The notes beneath the pieces are model-generated. The model saw only the letters and a list, made by a program, of their open reading frames with translations, searched no databases and was not told where the DNA came from. Both the position numbers and the translations under genes were made by a program. This document shows positions 49,975-61,717 of a stretch of DNA of 64,000 nucleotides, piece by piece; position 1 is the first letter of the stretch; every line of letters begins with the position of its first letter. The DNA comes from Girardinichthys multiradiatus. Lineage: Eukaryota > Chordata > Actinopteri > Cyprinodontiformes > Goodeidae. The DNA is taken from assembly GCF_021462225.1 (NCBI RefSeq), contig NC_061812.1:38814675-38878674 (forward strand), written 5' to 3'.

Positions 49975-51733
49975 AGTATCGGTGCCAAAATTAAGTGGCG
50001 TCACTGTCTGGAGTCTGGCAGTGGAAATGCCAGGCAAACCCATGAAGCGAGGAGTCAGGCAATCTACGACGTGGCGAGATCCTCAGAGACTTGAACCTGG
50101 CATCCGGCTGGACCCAGGCAGAAACCCTGAAGACTTGGGCCTGGTGTCCGGTGTGTACCCAGGCTGGAACCTAGAAGACTTGGCCCTGGCGTCTGGCTTG
50201 GACCCAGGCTTAGAGTCATCAGGTGCATGGTCAGTCAAAAAGTTAGTCATCACATAGTCAGGCTCTGGTGTGTCATGCTCTGGTGTGTCAAGGTGTGCGT
50301 CAGGCTGCAGTGTGTCAGGCAAAGAGTCAGGCTGCAGTGTGTCAGGCAAAGAGTCAGGCTGCATGCTGTGAGTCCAGCGGCTTGGTTGCCTTAACGGCCA
50401 CGAGAAGAGGGTCGAAGAGACCTCCAGCGGAAACGGGAGCTGGAGCTTCTAACCATCCCATAGCAAGAAACTCAGCCTGAAGTAATGAGTGCACCAGGTC
50501 CAGATCCTCTGGGTGATCCATTAGATGGAGCACGAATCTACAGCAACGATTCTTCATAAGTTTCCTCTTCATTTCCTCCAGCCTGGCTTCAATCCTACTC
50601 GGGGCTGGAGGCTGTACTGGCGGCTGAAGAACCGCAGAGGCCATGACGAGCTCAGGCGCTGCTGCTGCGGGTGTGACGAGCTCAGGCGCTGCTGCTGCTG
50701 TGGAATGCTTGCGGCGCCGGCGACATCTCCGACGAGACGGGGCAGTGTTCCGAACTGGGAGAGTGCGCTGCAGGCAACTCTGGCTCCGAAAACGAGGAGG
50801 AAAAGCAGACTGGAGCCAGTGACTTACTCCGGGGATGAGGAGAGGGTCTGTGGTGCAGCGGACCGGTACCCGGAAGGGTAATGGCCAGCCTGGAGCCCCA
50901 AAACGGTGACCGCTGCTTTCTCTCCTCTGCAGCCTGACATGAGCTCTTCTCCGCTTCCCGTCTCAGGTACTCCCACAGAGTAATCACACCATTGTCTGCT
51001 TGGTCCATTTGGCTGGTTCCTAATGTCGAAGAGGGATTTTGGGTCGGACCAAAGTGCAGACAAGAGCTTGGCAGCTGCATCTTAGTTTATTCTCAAAAAG
51101 GTCAAAAACGTAACAAAACACTGCAGGTATTAATCAGAGACAAAATCCAAAACTTACAAAACACTGCAGGTACCGTGGCAAAACGTAGCATAAGCGAAGC
51201 ATAAACAAAACATAGTCATGGTAGGGAAAGGGGTAGTGACGAACACAAGGAACCAGCGACGAACAGAGACACCAAACCAACTAATATACTGGGGAAAGAC
51301 AAAGGCAGGTAATCAAGGGAACTGAGAACAGGTGCGACAAGGAGGCAGGGAAGCAGCAGGAACAGGTGAAACAAATGCAAAGGCTGAGGAAGAGTGACTA
51401 AATAAACAACAGAAAACACAAACTAAGCAAGAGAATAAATCAGAGGAGGAAATAAAGAACTAGAATAACTATAAACTAAAGTAATCAGAGAAACTAGAGG
51501 GGAACATAGAAACAATAACCTAAGAAATAAACAAAGAGTCCATAAGGAGAATCTAAGTTACAAAATAAACAAACCAAACGAAAACAATAACTAAAGCAGG
51601 ACTACAATACATACTAGGAATGATAGAGGGAGGAAAAGAAACTAATAAACATGAAGCCCAATCCAAAATGGAAACAACTAAACAAAAGTTAGCACAAAGC
51701 CACAAGCAAAGTCCAAAATGTCACTCCGTGACA
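49975..51733 (-). repeat. Non-autonomous repeat with TGTCAC palindromic end and coding-like minisatellites
   Basis: On the minus strand it begins TGTCACGGAGTGACA (51719-51733), an interrupted palindrome, and runs through a T-rich part with a TATA-like 'cagtatattagttgg', an AATAAA near 51090 and 'ctgcactttggtccgaccc'. Further on it has open minus-strand frames (51080-50682 and 50644-50354) of unknown type. At 50090-50220 there is a 45-bp repeat (about three units) and at 50301-50364 a 27-bp repeat, both in frame with a minus-strand frame of SLPDTLQPD units. The right edge abuts the DIRS remnant. Confidence 0.5.
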
Positions 51734-51737
51734 CTCT

Positions 51738-53214
51738 GTGGCCGACTATCTGTCCCGACAGAGGCTCCCCCCCCGGGGATTGGAGGCTGCATCCTCGGGT
51801 CGTATGGCAGATATGGGATTGGTTGGGCAGGGCCCAGGTCAACCTTTTTGCCTCAGGGAGCAGTACACATTGCCTCTTGTGGTTTACCCTGCCGGAAGCC
51901 AGCTCCCCACTGGGGATGGACACCCTAGCAAACGCATGGCCAGCCGGCCTGCTGTATGCCTTTCCCCCGTTTCCGTTGCTTCTGCCCACTCTCCACAGAG
52001 TGAGGTCGTCGAGCCTGAAGGTTCTGTTGGTGGCCCCCGAGTGGCCCATGAAGGTCTGGTTCCCACTGCTACTCAGTCTGCTGGACGGGGAGCCATGGCC
52101 TGTTGTCTCAGTTGGAGGGGAAAGTTTGGCATCCATCTCCGGGCCATCTTCTCCTCACGGTGTGGCTGCTGGGGGGTGCTGGCAGCTCCTGACGGATCTG
52201 GAGCCCTCCATTCAGGGGACACTCCAGAATGCCAGAGCTCCTTCCACATTGAGGACCTATGCCCGCTGCTGGCAGCGTTTTGCGGAGTGGTGCAGACGCA
52301 GAGCAGTTGACCCAATTTTGTGTTCCCTGCATAATATTTTGAGGTACCTGCAGGGTCTATTGGATGCCGGACGGGCAGCATCAACCCTGAAGGTGCAACC
52401 TGGCTGCCATTTCAGCCAGCCACGACGTCGTGGATGGCAGACGAGTGGGGACACACTATTGGGTGTCACAGTTTCTCCGGGGTGCAAGGAGGCTGTGCCC
52501 CCCGTTACGGAGACCGGCGGCAGCATGGACCTCCCACTGGTGTTGAAGGCCCTGAGTGGGCCACCTTTTGAGCCTATGTGTGCTGCCCCATTGAAACTGG
52601 TGTCTGTTAAGACTGCTTTTTTGTTGGCGGTAACAACAGCCAAACGGGTCAGTGAGCTCCACGCACTCGCCATCACCCCTACCTGCCTGTGTTGGAAGGC
52701 AGGCGGGTCCGGAGTGTGGCCAAACATAGCCTTTCTCCCTAAGGTTCTGCCCCCAGGCTACGTGAATACAGCCATTGAACTGGGGGCATACTGCCCTCCC
52801 CCATTTCAGTCCGAGGAACAGAGGCTGGCTAACACGCTGTGCCCGGTCTGGGCATTGCAGCTGTACATGGTGGCTACAGGGGCTATTCGCCGGTCGGACC
52901 AGCTGTTTGTGTGCCATGGGGGACAGAACAGGGGGCGAGCCCTTTCTAAGCACAGGCTGTCGCATTGGGTCGTAGATGCTATTGCGCTGGCTTATGAGTC
53001 TGTGGGGGCAGCTGCCCCTACTGGTGTTGTGTGCCATTCCACCAGGAGTGTGTCTACGTCCTGGGCGGCACTGAGGGGCGTGCCGCTGGGTGATATCTGC
53101 GTGGCGGCGTCATGGGCAACACCATGCCCATTGAGGCGCTTCTACCGCCTCAATGTGGCACATGAGTCCACACTGGCCTCGGCAATCCTGCCTCTGGCCC
53201 CTTCTACTAACTGA
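51738..53214 (+). pseudogene. DIRS RNase H tail and tyrosine recombinase, frame-damaged
   Basis: The RNase H tail begins VADYLSRQRLPP in one frame and passes to the main frame after a C-run at about 51768-51776 (one extra base), continuing WRLHPRVVWQIWDWLGRAQV and VNLFASGSSTHCLLWF. The tyrosine recombinase follows: the core-binding part APSTLRTYARCWQRFAEW, then the catalytic residues Arg (KRVSEL, codon 52645-52647), His and Arg (HSTR, codons 53035-53037 and 53044-53046) and Tyr (FYRL, codon 53143-53145). Between about 52398 and 52505 the family-like reading (LAAISASHDVVDGRRV) is in the +1 frame, so two compensating shifts leave the long frame open but scramble about 35 residues. All four catalytic positions are present; the protein is still likely non-functional. 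Confidence 0.85.
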
Positions 53215-53305
53215 GAGGTGGGTGACTACTGCATTCCTCGTGACATTGCTGGCATAAGTCATCCACTGTGTTTACTGCCACTCGCAGTCAGGAAGGAATG
53301 AAACA

Positions 53306-53591
53306 GAATAGACGTTACGCTGTAACTATGGTTCTGTGAATTCCTGGATGACTGCCAGTCACACTGGTCCCTCGGAACTTCTCCTCTGCGAGAAGATCCC
53401 AGAGACCGAACGTAGCCTTCCACGTGCTACTTATAGACGCACGCCCAGGTGGGCTACGTGTCACTTGCGTGACTTTGTTTACATTTAATCTCGACCTGCG
53501 CGGAGCGTGAGGAGACATATCCACTTTGTTTACTGCCACTGGCAGTCATCCAGGAATTCACAGAACCATAGTTACAGCATAACTTCCGTTC
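53306..53591. repeat. Long inverted repeat at the DIRS right end
   Basis: The sequence from gttacgctgtaactatggtt to cctggatgactgccagt (53306-53359) is inverted at 53538-53591 with only a few mismatches over about 54 bp; the loop is about 178 bp. A partial third copy of the tip (ctgccactcgcagtcagga) lies at about 53276. Confidence 0.9.
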
Positions 53592-53965
53592 TCAAACATA
53601 AATAATGTTGCATGGTAATGTTGCATCACTCTCTTGGTCATGGTTTTCAACTGTCTTTGATTCACTTGTTTATAGCCCATACGTCTTCCTTATTATTTCA
53701 TTTTGCTTGGTAGTTTAGTTGGGTTGTTGTAGCATAGTATAGAGTTTGTTGATTGAAATATGTTTGACTTTAAATTGACTTGTTTTTCTTAATACATTCT
53801 TAATAAATTATTTTTTAAATTCTTTAAAGAAATTGTGTGAATTCATTGTGTGTGTGTGTACAGAGATTTGCTGTTCAATAATGCCAGAGCTTGGCTCATC
53901 CCTTTTAATTTTGTCCTAATATCACCACCTTATTGGGCTGGTATACACAGGACAACCCTTAACAG
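53588..53965 (+). repeat. Second copy of the LTR-like repeat seen at 16.7-17.1 kb
   Basis: From 'gttctcaaacataaataatg' to 'gggctggtatacacaggaca' this follows 16695-17065 throughout, with scattered differences and a TG-repeat expansion. It starts exactly where the DIRS hairpin ends. Confidence 0.8.
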
Positions 53966-54244
53966 ACCGAAATATTATTTAACAAAATATTGAAGTATTA
54001 ATATTTTGTTAAATATTATAGAAACTCTCTGAAAGAGCAACACTTTGACTCTGGTTTCAAACTGTGCTCTCTTGTGTAAAAAATTACTTTAATAAACCTG
54101 ACTAACTCATCTTCATCTTAACAGTGCATGGATAATGCCTTCTTTTTTTCCATAACAGCATGTACCTCAAATCAGCAGTGACATGGTTGAATCTTGGACA
54201 TGATTAAACTTTCCAACAGGATGATGATCAAAAAGATGTCAATG

Positions 54245-54470
54245 TCTGGTTTTTAGAGTAGGACCCAAGAGCAGACAGGAACGTGGAATGAGACGAGCAA
54301 TGGCTTGTTAAAAAAATTAAAAAAGCAACCTGCAAAAGGCAGCACTAGGAAAACATGGTGTGGAGCACAGGAAGAAAAAACCAGCAGGACCTGAGAGCAC
54401 GAAAGATGGAAGTTAAAAAGAATAATCCAGTGGCGAACAATGCGAACCAGAGCACTTACAGTCTTATGCA
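54245..54470 (-). repeat. Partial TGTCA-type non-autonomous repeat
   Basis: 'gagtaggacccaagagcaga' near the left edge is the minus-strand end motif of the family (tctgctcttgggtcc). Only about 230 bp are recognisable. Confidence 0.4.
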
Positions 54471-54559
54471 TTAAATTAGAATATTAGTAAAAATTTAAAT
54501 TTTTTCGATAACTCAATTCACTAAGTTAATCAAAATATATAAATTAATTACACATTATA

Positions 54560-55815
54560 GATTTTTTTTTTTTTTTTCTTGCTCTGCTCTTGGTGGAGGA
54601 CGCACACGTTTTCTCTCCCTCCCTCTTGCCTGCTTCTGCATCTGCTATTGTTTGTGTTTTTCTCACAGCCTCACTTTACACATCTTCCTAACTTGCAAAT
54701 TATGGATTTGGTCAGCTGGTCTCTCAAGGCCATTCATCAAATTTTTTCCACGGTAAGACAGGGTAAAGGAGAACCCTCTTGCCCAGCCAGTACATTCTTC
54801 TCTGGATATACAATGGATTCCTGGCAACAGTAAAAAATTGTGTGCTTGACTACAAAGTCGGTTGAGGACCCAGAAAACGTTTAGATATTTGGATTTTTGA
54901 TAGCGGGATTTCTGCTTTTTGGAGCCGGCGGTTACCTGACTTATCGAGTGAGTAGCAAAACGTGGGCAGCTGTTCAAAGCATCCCAAATCTGCCTGCAAT
55001 GCTGGATGGAATCTACAGAGCGATCAATGCTCAGACTGAATTGTTAAGACAGCTAAGGCGCAAGCTGGATACGGTTCTTGAACAGAATCATAGCTTGAAA
55101 GGGGCTTTTGGACTCAGAGGTGAAAGGATTTAATCATGGAGAAGGTTGTTCGCTACAGAACTTTGGGAAAGTCCCAGAAATTTTGATATTTGGATTTGCA
55201 ATTGAGAGATAACAGTAAAAACTTAAAGTGGTTGGAAATCCACACAACTGCTTGAACAGAACAGTTATTATTTTTCGAAATCTGGTGCCCCAACATGGCC
55301 TTGGCAACCTCTCCTAAGTGGCTGTCGACAAACTATCTCCTGAATGTTATGTAAACATTGTGCTCTTACCCAGCACCCCCAAACAACTGTGACCCAGATA
55401 AGACTTTGCCGCCGATTGAGAAAACTTCCATCTCTCTCCTTAAGGACAATGGTGCTCTATCTGTATTGACAGTATAATTCTTGCACACACACTCACAGTT
55501 ATATATTCGCACCCCCAGGATTCCACCGCACTCTTGCGAAATCTTTTCTTCTTGTGTGTTGCTTAGCCCTGCACCTAATTGTGTGATTTCATTACTTTTT
55601 CATAGATTTTTTCTTTGATCAGAAGGATTACCAGCAAAAACCATAGATTTTTAGTCTTATCAGAAGGATTACCAGTGAAAACCAAACATTATGAGGAATA
55701 GAAAATTTGGACTATAGCTGCTCTTACACCAATGACCCAGCTTTCTTATTTAGAGTACAATGGACTGTTATTAGTTAGTTCAACTTCAGTACCAGTAAAA
55801 CAATATATTATCAGT
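54560..55815 (+). repeat. Unclassified repeat with a small membrane-protein-like frame
   Basis: After a poly-T run, short frames occur: 54700-54833 (MDLVSWSLKAIHQIFSTVRQ) and 54897-55133, which shows one hydrophobic segment (IAGFLLFGAGGYLTYRV) followed by a heptad-like coiled segment (LLRQLRRKLDTVLEQNHSL). I think these are pieces of one element-borne ORF, but I cannot name it. The continuation after the insertion at 55816-56592 ends in a retroposon-type tail. Confidence 0.4.
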
Positions 55816-56592
55816 GTCGGGGCTGGAGTTTTTTGTGTTATGTGTTCTGACTGTGTTTGGCTCCTAGTAGGCGCTAGTGTTCAGCAGTGGTGGAGACAGG
55901 TGTTTTCCATCCCCGGTGATTGAGCCCTGGAGTACTTAAGCAGGAGGCAGCCAGCATCTCATTGCTCGATTATTAGCCTCTGTGGTAGCTACTCAGCCAA
56001 CCTTAGAATCAAGTTTAAGTGTACTTTGTCTTCGGCTTCGTTTAACCTGCTTTTGCTCTTTCTAGTCAACTGAACCTGTGATTACCTGGAGGATAGCCAG
56101 GCTGGCCCTGGTGGCTCAATTCCTATGCTACCTTTGTTCCAAGGACCCTCCAAGGACAGACCTACTACAAGACGACCAGCTATCACTGAACCCAGGAACC
56201 CACTCCGGCTGGCTGCTTCTGGACTCCGATCATCGCTGGTCACTAAACCATACCTGTCCAGCCTCCACCACACCACTGACTCTACGCCTGCTCTCCAAGC
56301 ACAAGCCCAAGGAACTAGAAAACTATTGTACTTACCGTCTTCGTTTCCTTCGCTATTTCTCCAGTTTGAATCCCTCTCCTCCTGGCGGATAACCATTCTC
56401 CCTTCTAGTAAGATACATTACACAGTTAACATCCCGCTTAGTTTATTGTTTTCACTCACCTGTCATTTCCTTTCCTACAGTTGTGCCTGCTCACTGTACC
56501 GTTGCAGTCACTTCAATAAAACCTTTAAACTCGAACTTGTTTCCCTTGAGCGTGATTCTGCATGTGGGTCAGATCTGTATGCAAAACTATGA
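55816..56592 (+). repeat. TGTCGGGG...ATGACA repeat inserted in the previous element
   Basis: It begins tgtcggggctggagtttttt and ends gcaaaactatgaca, with an AATAAA near 56515 followed by cttgtttcccttgagcgtga. It has the same layout as 20461-21380. The flanks on either side resemble each other ('gacccagctttcttatttag' at about 55735, 'gactcagcttccctagttag' at about 56636). Confidence 0.5.
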
Positions 56593-56911
56593 CAATTAGC
56601 ACCTGAAAATGTGGATTAAAGCTGTTTTGTACCAGTGACTCAGCTTCCCTAGTTAGAATTCAGTGGAATGATGAGACTATCAATATTATCATCTTCTTTT
56701 AGCATAAGATGCTTTATTATTAAGAGTGGCTTGGAACCAATTTCTACCAGTAAACCCGGAAGGATTATTAATTATTGTTACTACCAAGGATTATTAGTGT
56801 GATTTGATTTGTTTTTCTGTGTTCTGTATCATTGTAATGTTTTTTCCTCATGTACAGCGCTTTGAGTGCCTTGTTGCTGAAAAGCGCTATATAAATAAAC
56901 TTGACTTGACA
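56593..56911 (+). repeat. Retroposon 3' end with (TTGAC)n tail
   Basis: 'acagcgctttgagtgccttg' followed by 'aaaagcgctatataaataaa' and cttgacttgac is a well-known fish non-LTR retroposon tail. It probably closes the element that begins at 54560. Confidence 0.6.
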
Positions 56912-58084
56912 AACAGCTTGATGCTTTAAAGCCTTTGTTTCTGTTAATTATGATAATTTTCCACTCACAGCTAATGAGAACACAACATTTAAAATTAGAA
57001 TATTACATTAGACCAATACAAAAACATATTTTTGTTTTACTCAGTGTCAAATATATACTGTAACCCTGGATTTACACTGCATCTGCTCCACTCCGGTCTG
57101 GTCCGCTGTGAAGGCCCGGAGGAGTTCCAAGAACCATATGCAGATCGTGCAATAAAAGCCAGTGATAAATGTGGTAGCAAGTCCGAAACAACTCATTCTA
57201 TCGAAGTTAAACCAGTCAAACTGCTTCGTTTTCGCCTAATGCATCCAGATATTTTCATGTGTTTTGTTCTGTAATGAGTGAGTTCACTGTGTGCAGCAAA
57301 GCTGTATTTGTTGCTTAGCTTGGTGCATTCAATGTTTAATTGCCTGGTTTATAATACCTTAGTTAACCCAGTAACCGGTCTAATTGATCTAATGTAAACA
57401 AGGAACTTAATGCTGTCCACATGCTCCACCACCTGCCCCTATATGCAGAAAGGTGCGTGTTCACACACATATACAACAATATGTGTGTATTTATTAATAC
57501 ATCAAGACGTAGTCTGTCTTCAGTGAATTATTTTGAAAATCCAGATGTTGTGCTTGTTTTGTTTCCTGGTGGTGATTCATGCATATTGACTCTGACTGTG
57601 CTCCGGCATCCAGCAAAAATAGACTGGTTGAATTGGATGGCCGTCTGCACACCGCAGCACTTGTGCTCTGCCATCTGATGACAGCTGACTTTCTTTTCCT
57701 GACTCTGCTGCGTCTCTCTGTGATAGTGACTGAAAAATATCTAAAGAAATATCAGATTATTTGCTGGTGTATATGTTGCTGGCTATTGTAGCGGTAGTCA
57801 GTTTGACGACATAAAAGAGTGTAACAAAATCGCAATGGATTGGTCTGGATATGCCTTTTTGGTGAAATTTATAACCATATACAACTGTTCATTTCAGTGG
57901 CATAAATTTACTTTTTAAAATATTTTCTCAATGTTTCTTTTCCGCAAATGCATTTGGATTTTTCATGAAAATTCGATGTCACAGGCACTGTAACACCTGC
58001 TTAAAAGTTATTTTCAAATGATACTTTTAATCTGACAAACTAGCCTCATCACAACGCATATTCTAATTTACTGAATAAGACTGT
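56912..58084. other. Intergenic, no feature identified
   Basis: A GC-richer patch at about 57060-57130 (ctgtaaccctggatttacac, ctccggtctggtccgctgtg) may be part of a DNA transposon, but no second end was found. Confidence 0.3.
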
Positions 58085-58680
58085 TTATACTGAGGGAGGA
58101 GTGGAGAATTGCATGGGATGCTGATGGGTAAATAAGGAGCAGCTGAGGCAGAAGGTAAGCAACAAAGCTGAGGGAGGGAGACTAATAAATATGAATGGAG
58201 CTGAATAGAGATACTAAGGGGAAAGCCCAACTGTAAGGGATGAGCGTTTGAGGTAGGACCAAAGTGCAGAGGAGAACTCCAGGACACGGTGAATGAAGGT
58301 AAGATCATTTAATTGCTGCATGAGGTCATGGGATTCCAACTATGACTCCTCCTTCCTGGGATAGGCTAAAGTAGGTTAATGCATGTATTTAAAGGTGCAA
58401 AGAGTTTCCTAACAGCATATGTTTGTGCACAGTTCAGAGTCAATGTTTTATCTATGTTTTTATCCATGGCTGAGGGCACAATAAAGAGCAGAGCACAAGA
58501 ATACACTAAGACACTAAACATAAAAAATCACTTCATAAGGCAAACAATCTTACAATAATGTGCACAGTGAAATGAACGGGATAAGGCAATACCTCAAGAA
58601 CATAAAAAGGAAAAGATAAAAATACAAAAATAGAAGAATGAAGAAAACCAAAACCCCAACACTGATGGATCATGTCAAAA
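58085..58680 (-). repeat. TGTCA-type non-autonomous repeat, minus strand
   Basis: 'gtttgaggtaggaccaaagt' (about 58247) and 'accccaacactgatggatca' (about 58652) are motifs of the same repeat group as 46267 and 51733, in minus orientation. Confidence 0.4.
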
Positions 58681-61667
58681 AACGGGTCAAAATTGGTTTT
58701 GGAACAGACAAAGCAAAATAACATGAAGCTTCTAAAATTATTTTGACACTTAATCCTAGTGTACGTTTGTGAACGATGCCTGAAAGCCATTTCTGTGCCA
58801 GGAAATCAATCAGTTTAGAAGAACTCCACTGTCTCATATGAAATGGTGAAGTCAGAATTATGCCGGCGCCTTCTTGATAACTATAAGAGCAGTCCAGTCA
58901 GTGTACCTTGCAAAGGGACATTCAAGCAAATCTTAGGGGGAGTATATGTGTATATTAGGGCCTATCTGTTTAGAAATAACCCTTTGTGGCTAAGAGACAA
59001 TTCTCAATAAAGTTAAGCTTGTGTGCTATTGTTTTCAAAATTAATGGAAGTTGTATTTTGTATATTCATTTCATCCCTTGATTAAGTAGAGAGAGACTAA
59101 AAGGAAGTCATCAGAAGAACTTGCCATATTTTAACTAATGGGAAATTTGATTACATTAATCTAATTTATATTACTTTATATTGTCAAATTTGAATTAGTG
59201 ATTGAATGGGTGCAGGAGGAATCTGCTTATCCTAGTTCCACCTCCAGTCAGTGAGCTGACACTGTCCCTGGTATGCAAACGGCAGACACAAGGGCAAGCA
59301 GTAGGACAGAGTCTTTCGAACCCGTTGGAGTCAAAACCACGCTGGAGGGCCAAAGTATGCCTCATTTAGATTCAACACAACCATTCCTCTCAAGCACATG
59401 AAATCCAGGTTCCATGCTTGCAGTCTGTATAATGTCAACAACCCAAACAAGCAAGCCTTAAAGAGACAACTGCATGTTTTGCAGTGTTTATTAGTTCCCT
59501 GAAAGCTGAATTTTCTGTAAATTACCATAAAGTGCTGCCTGTGCCCCAAACGCATATACTCTACAGCTGCTTATCCTGTTTAGCAAATCCCCAAACACCC
59601 CCCAACAACCGTAGAACTCACAAGCATACCTCTATTAAAGTGTATAGCAAACCTTGTTGCTGCACCAGAATGTTAACACGACCATGGTGCAGGAATCAAT
59701 TTGGATGCTATTCCCATGACAGTCCCTGGATATGACTGTCCAGGGTATTTTCTATTTCGTTTTACCTTCACCACCTTGTTTTTCTCATAAGCTATCAGCC
59801 CAAATAGAATGGCATCTGTGTCTGAAGGCGATGACCATTGATCCACACTGGAAGTGAGACACTATAGCCTGAGCCTTCAGCACAATGTATTTTCTTTGTC
59901 AGCCTCTACTCAAGTGTGTGGCAGCACAATGGTTCATGCCCACATGTTAGTGATGTAGGATAAAACATTCTTGTTTTTGTTATATTGCATAAATAAATAA
60001 AAAAAATCTAACTCCAAAATGCTTGGGAAATGTAGAAAGAGTGTCTTACAATGGATGTTATCAGTGTTATCTCTAAGGTGAACTGAAGCCAGATATGTTG
60101 GTTCAAAACAAGATTTATTCAGAGATCAGGAGCATGATTGTTACTTGATCCTTTAAGCCAGAGAGGTTGTATCCCAAAAATTGAGGGATGTGTACTGACT
60201 AGTATTTTTCCAAAGTGCAAGACTACAGATGTGCAGGGCAGCAATTTTGGGGTCCGAATAAATCCAGAGGAAAAAATGGATGGCAGACCCCAAAAATTAA
60301 ATACTGCAACGGTCTGAATAAGGTAATGTGTCTGATCTGGTTGAGAGCTTTCATAGGTGACCCGTTTTCAAATCTGAGTGAGATTGCTGATGGTCAGGGG
60401 TTGGTACTAGAAATCACTCTTGAGATTAAACAAGAAAGAAAAAGTCTAGAAAGAAAGGAGGTGGAAAACAGTGGAAAAACAAAAATGAGCAAAGAAGTAT
60501 TGAAAATACAGGTTCTAACCAGAGGGGAACCCCTAGAATCTTTCAGGTATTCAAAGTGAGCCCATGGAAGAAAAACCAGGAGAAGTTATTAAATATTTAC
60601 AAATAAATGAAAATGAAATGAAAATCAGGTTTGCTTCAATATTTTCTGACATAGTACACATTAGTTTTTGTTTTGAAAATGATCCATTTAAAAATATGCT
60701 GGCTGTAGTCTACAGGGAGAGTTCCCCGAGTTAAGTATTTAGTATTAAGTATTTTGTATTTGCCATTAAACCAAATTTGTAGCCTGTGGCTGTTTGCTTA
60801 ACAGCTGCAACTGCTATTTTGCTGACATGGTAACAGTTTACATAGGGGATATAGCTGGAGCTGGAGGTCTCCAACAGCCCAAAAAATGTGACTTTAAAGG
60901 AGTAGCTCAGGATTTTTCAAGAGACTTTCTGTTAAAAGATTGTAACCAAGCAGTCAATATTTTCCCTGCAGTAGGTAACTCGCATGTTTGCATTTGAAGG
61001 TGATTTGCGCAGAACCTGATGATTATTTAAATAGGAAGTGAAGGATGGAGGTGGTGTGCCACCAATGATTGTTCAGTGTGAAACACACACTGAGAACAGA
61101 ACATGTGAAGGGTTTTCTGGCCTAAGGAACTACATAACAGAAACGTAAGGGAGCCAAAATAATTAATAAAATTGCATTCACATGAACTGTTATAGTATAT
61201 ATATATTTTTTACAAGATTTTTATTTTATATCTGACATTTACTCAGACCAGAAAGACTTTTACATGTTCTCATAAAATGGTAGTGGACCTTGGTCGTAAC
61301 CCTTCGTGGACACGCTGTAACCTTTAGCCTCCTGGACCAGCTAACAATCGGTCAGGAGAAGTATTTGCTGCAGGTAAAATATTAACTGAATTTAACAAAA
61401 CCTCTCTTCAGACACCCTGAACTGTCCCTTTAGATGACAATGATATTGGCAACAGGTTAATATGATATTGTGGATTACATTGTTCAAATATCAGAAGCTT
61501 TAAATTGTCTTCTTAATAGGTGGTATGGTGGTTCAGGTTGTGGGGGTTTACAGGAGTTAATGGGCAGGTTGTGGGACGGCATGGGCCTTGGGTTAAAGAA
61601 GGTGCAAATTTGTTGGGCCCATTTTGCCACTGTCATAATTTGGTGAGAAGAGTTGACAGACCTGTAT

Positions 61668-61717
<50 letters not shown>

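Larger units (their letters stand above)
51734..53591 (+). mobile_element. 5'-truncated DIRS-type retrotransposon
   Basis: The element keeps the end of the reverse-transcriptase/RNase H region, the tyrosine recombinase and the right terminal region. The left part, including most of the polymerase, is absent: the sequence switches at 51733/51734 to an unrelated repeat. After the recombinase there is a strong hairpin (arms about 53306-53359 and 53538-53591), a structure of the DIRS terminal region. Confidence 0.85.

Noticed and set aside
60215..60559. 114-residue Lys/Glu-rich frame
   Set aside because: No motif, no splice or promoter support; listed only as part of the intergenic stretch.
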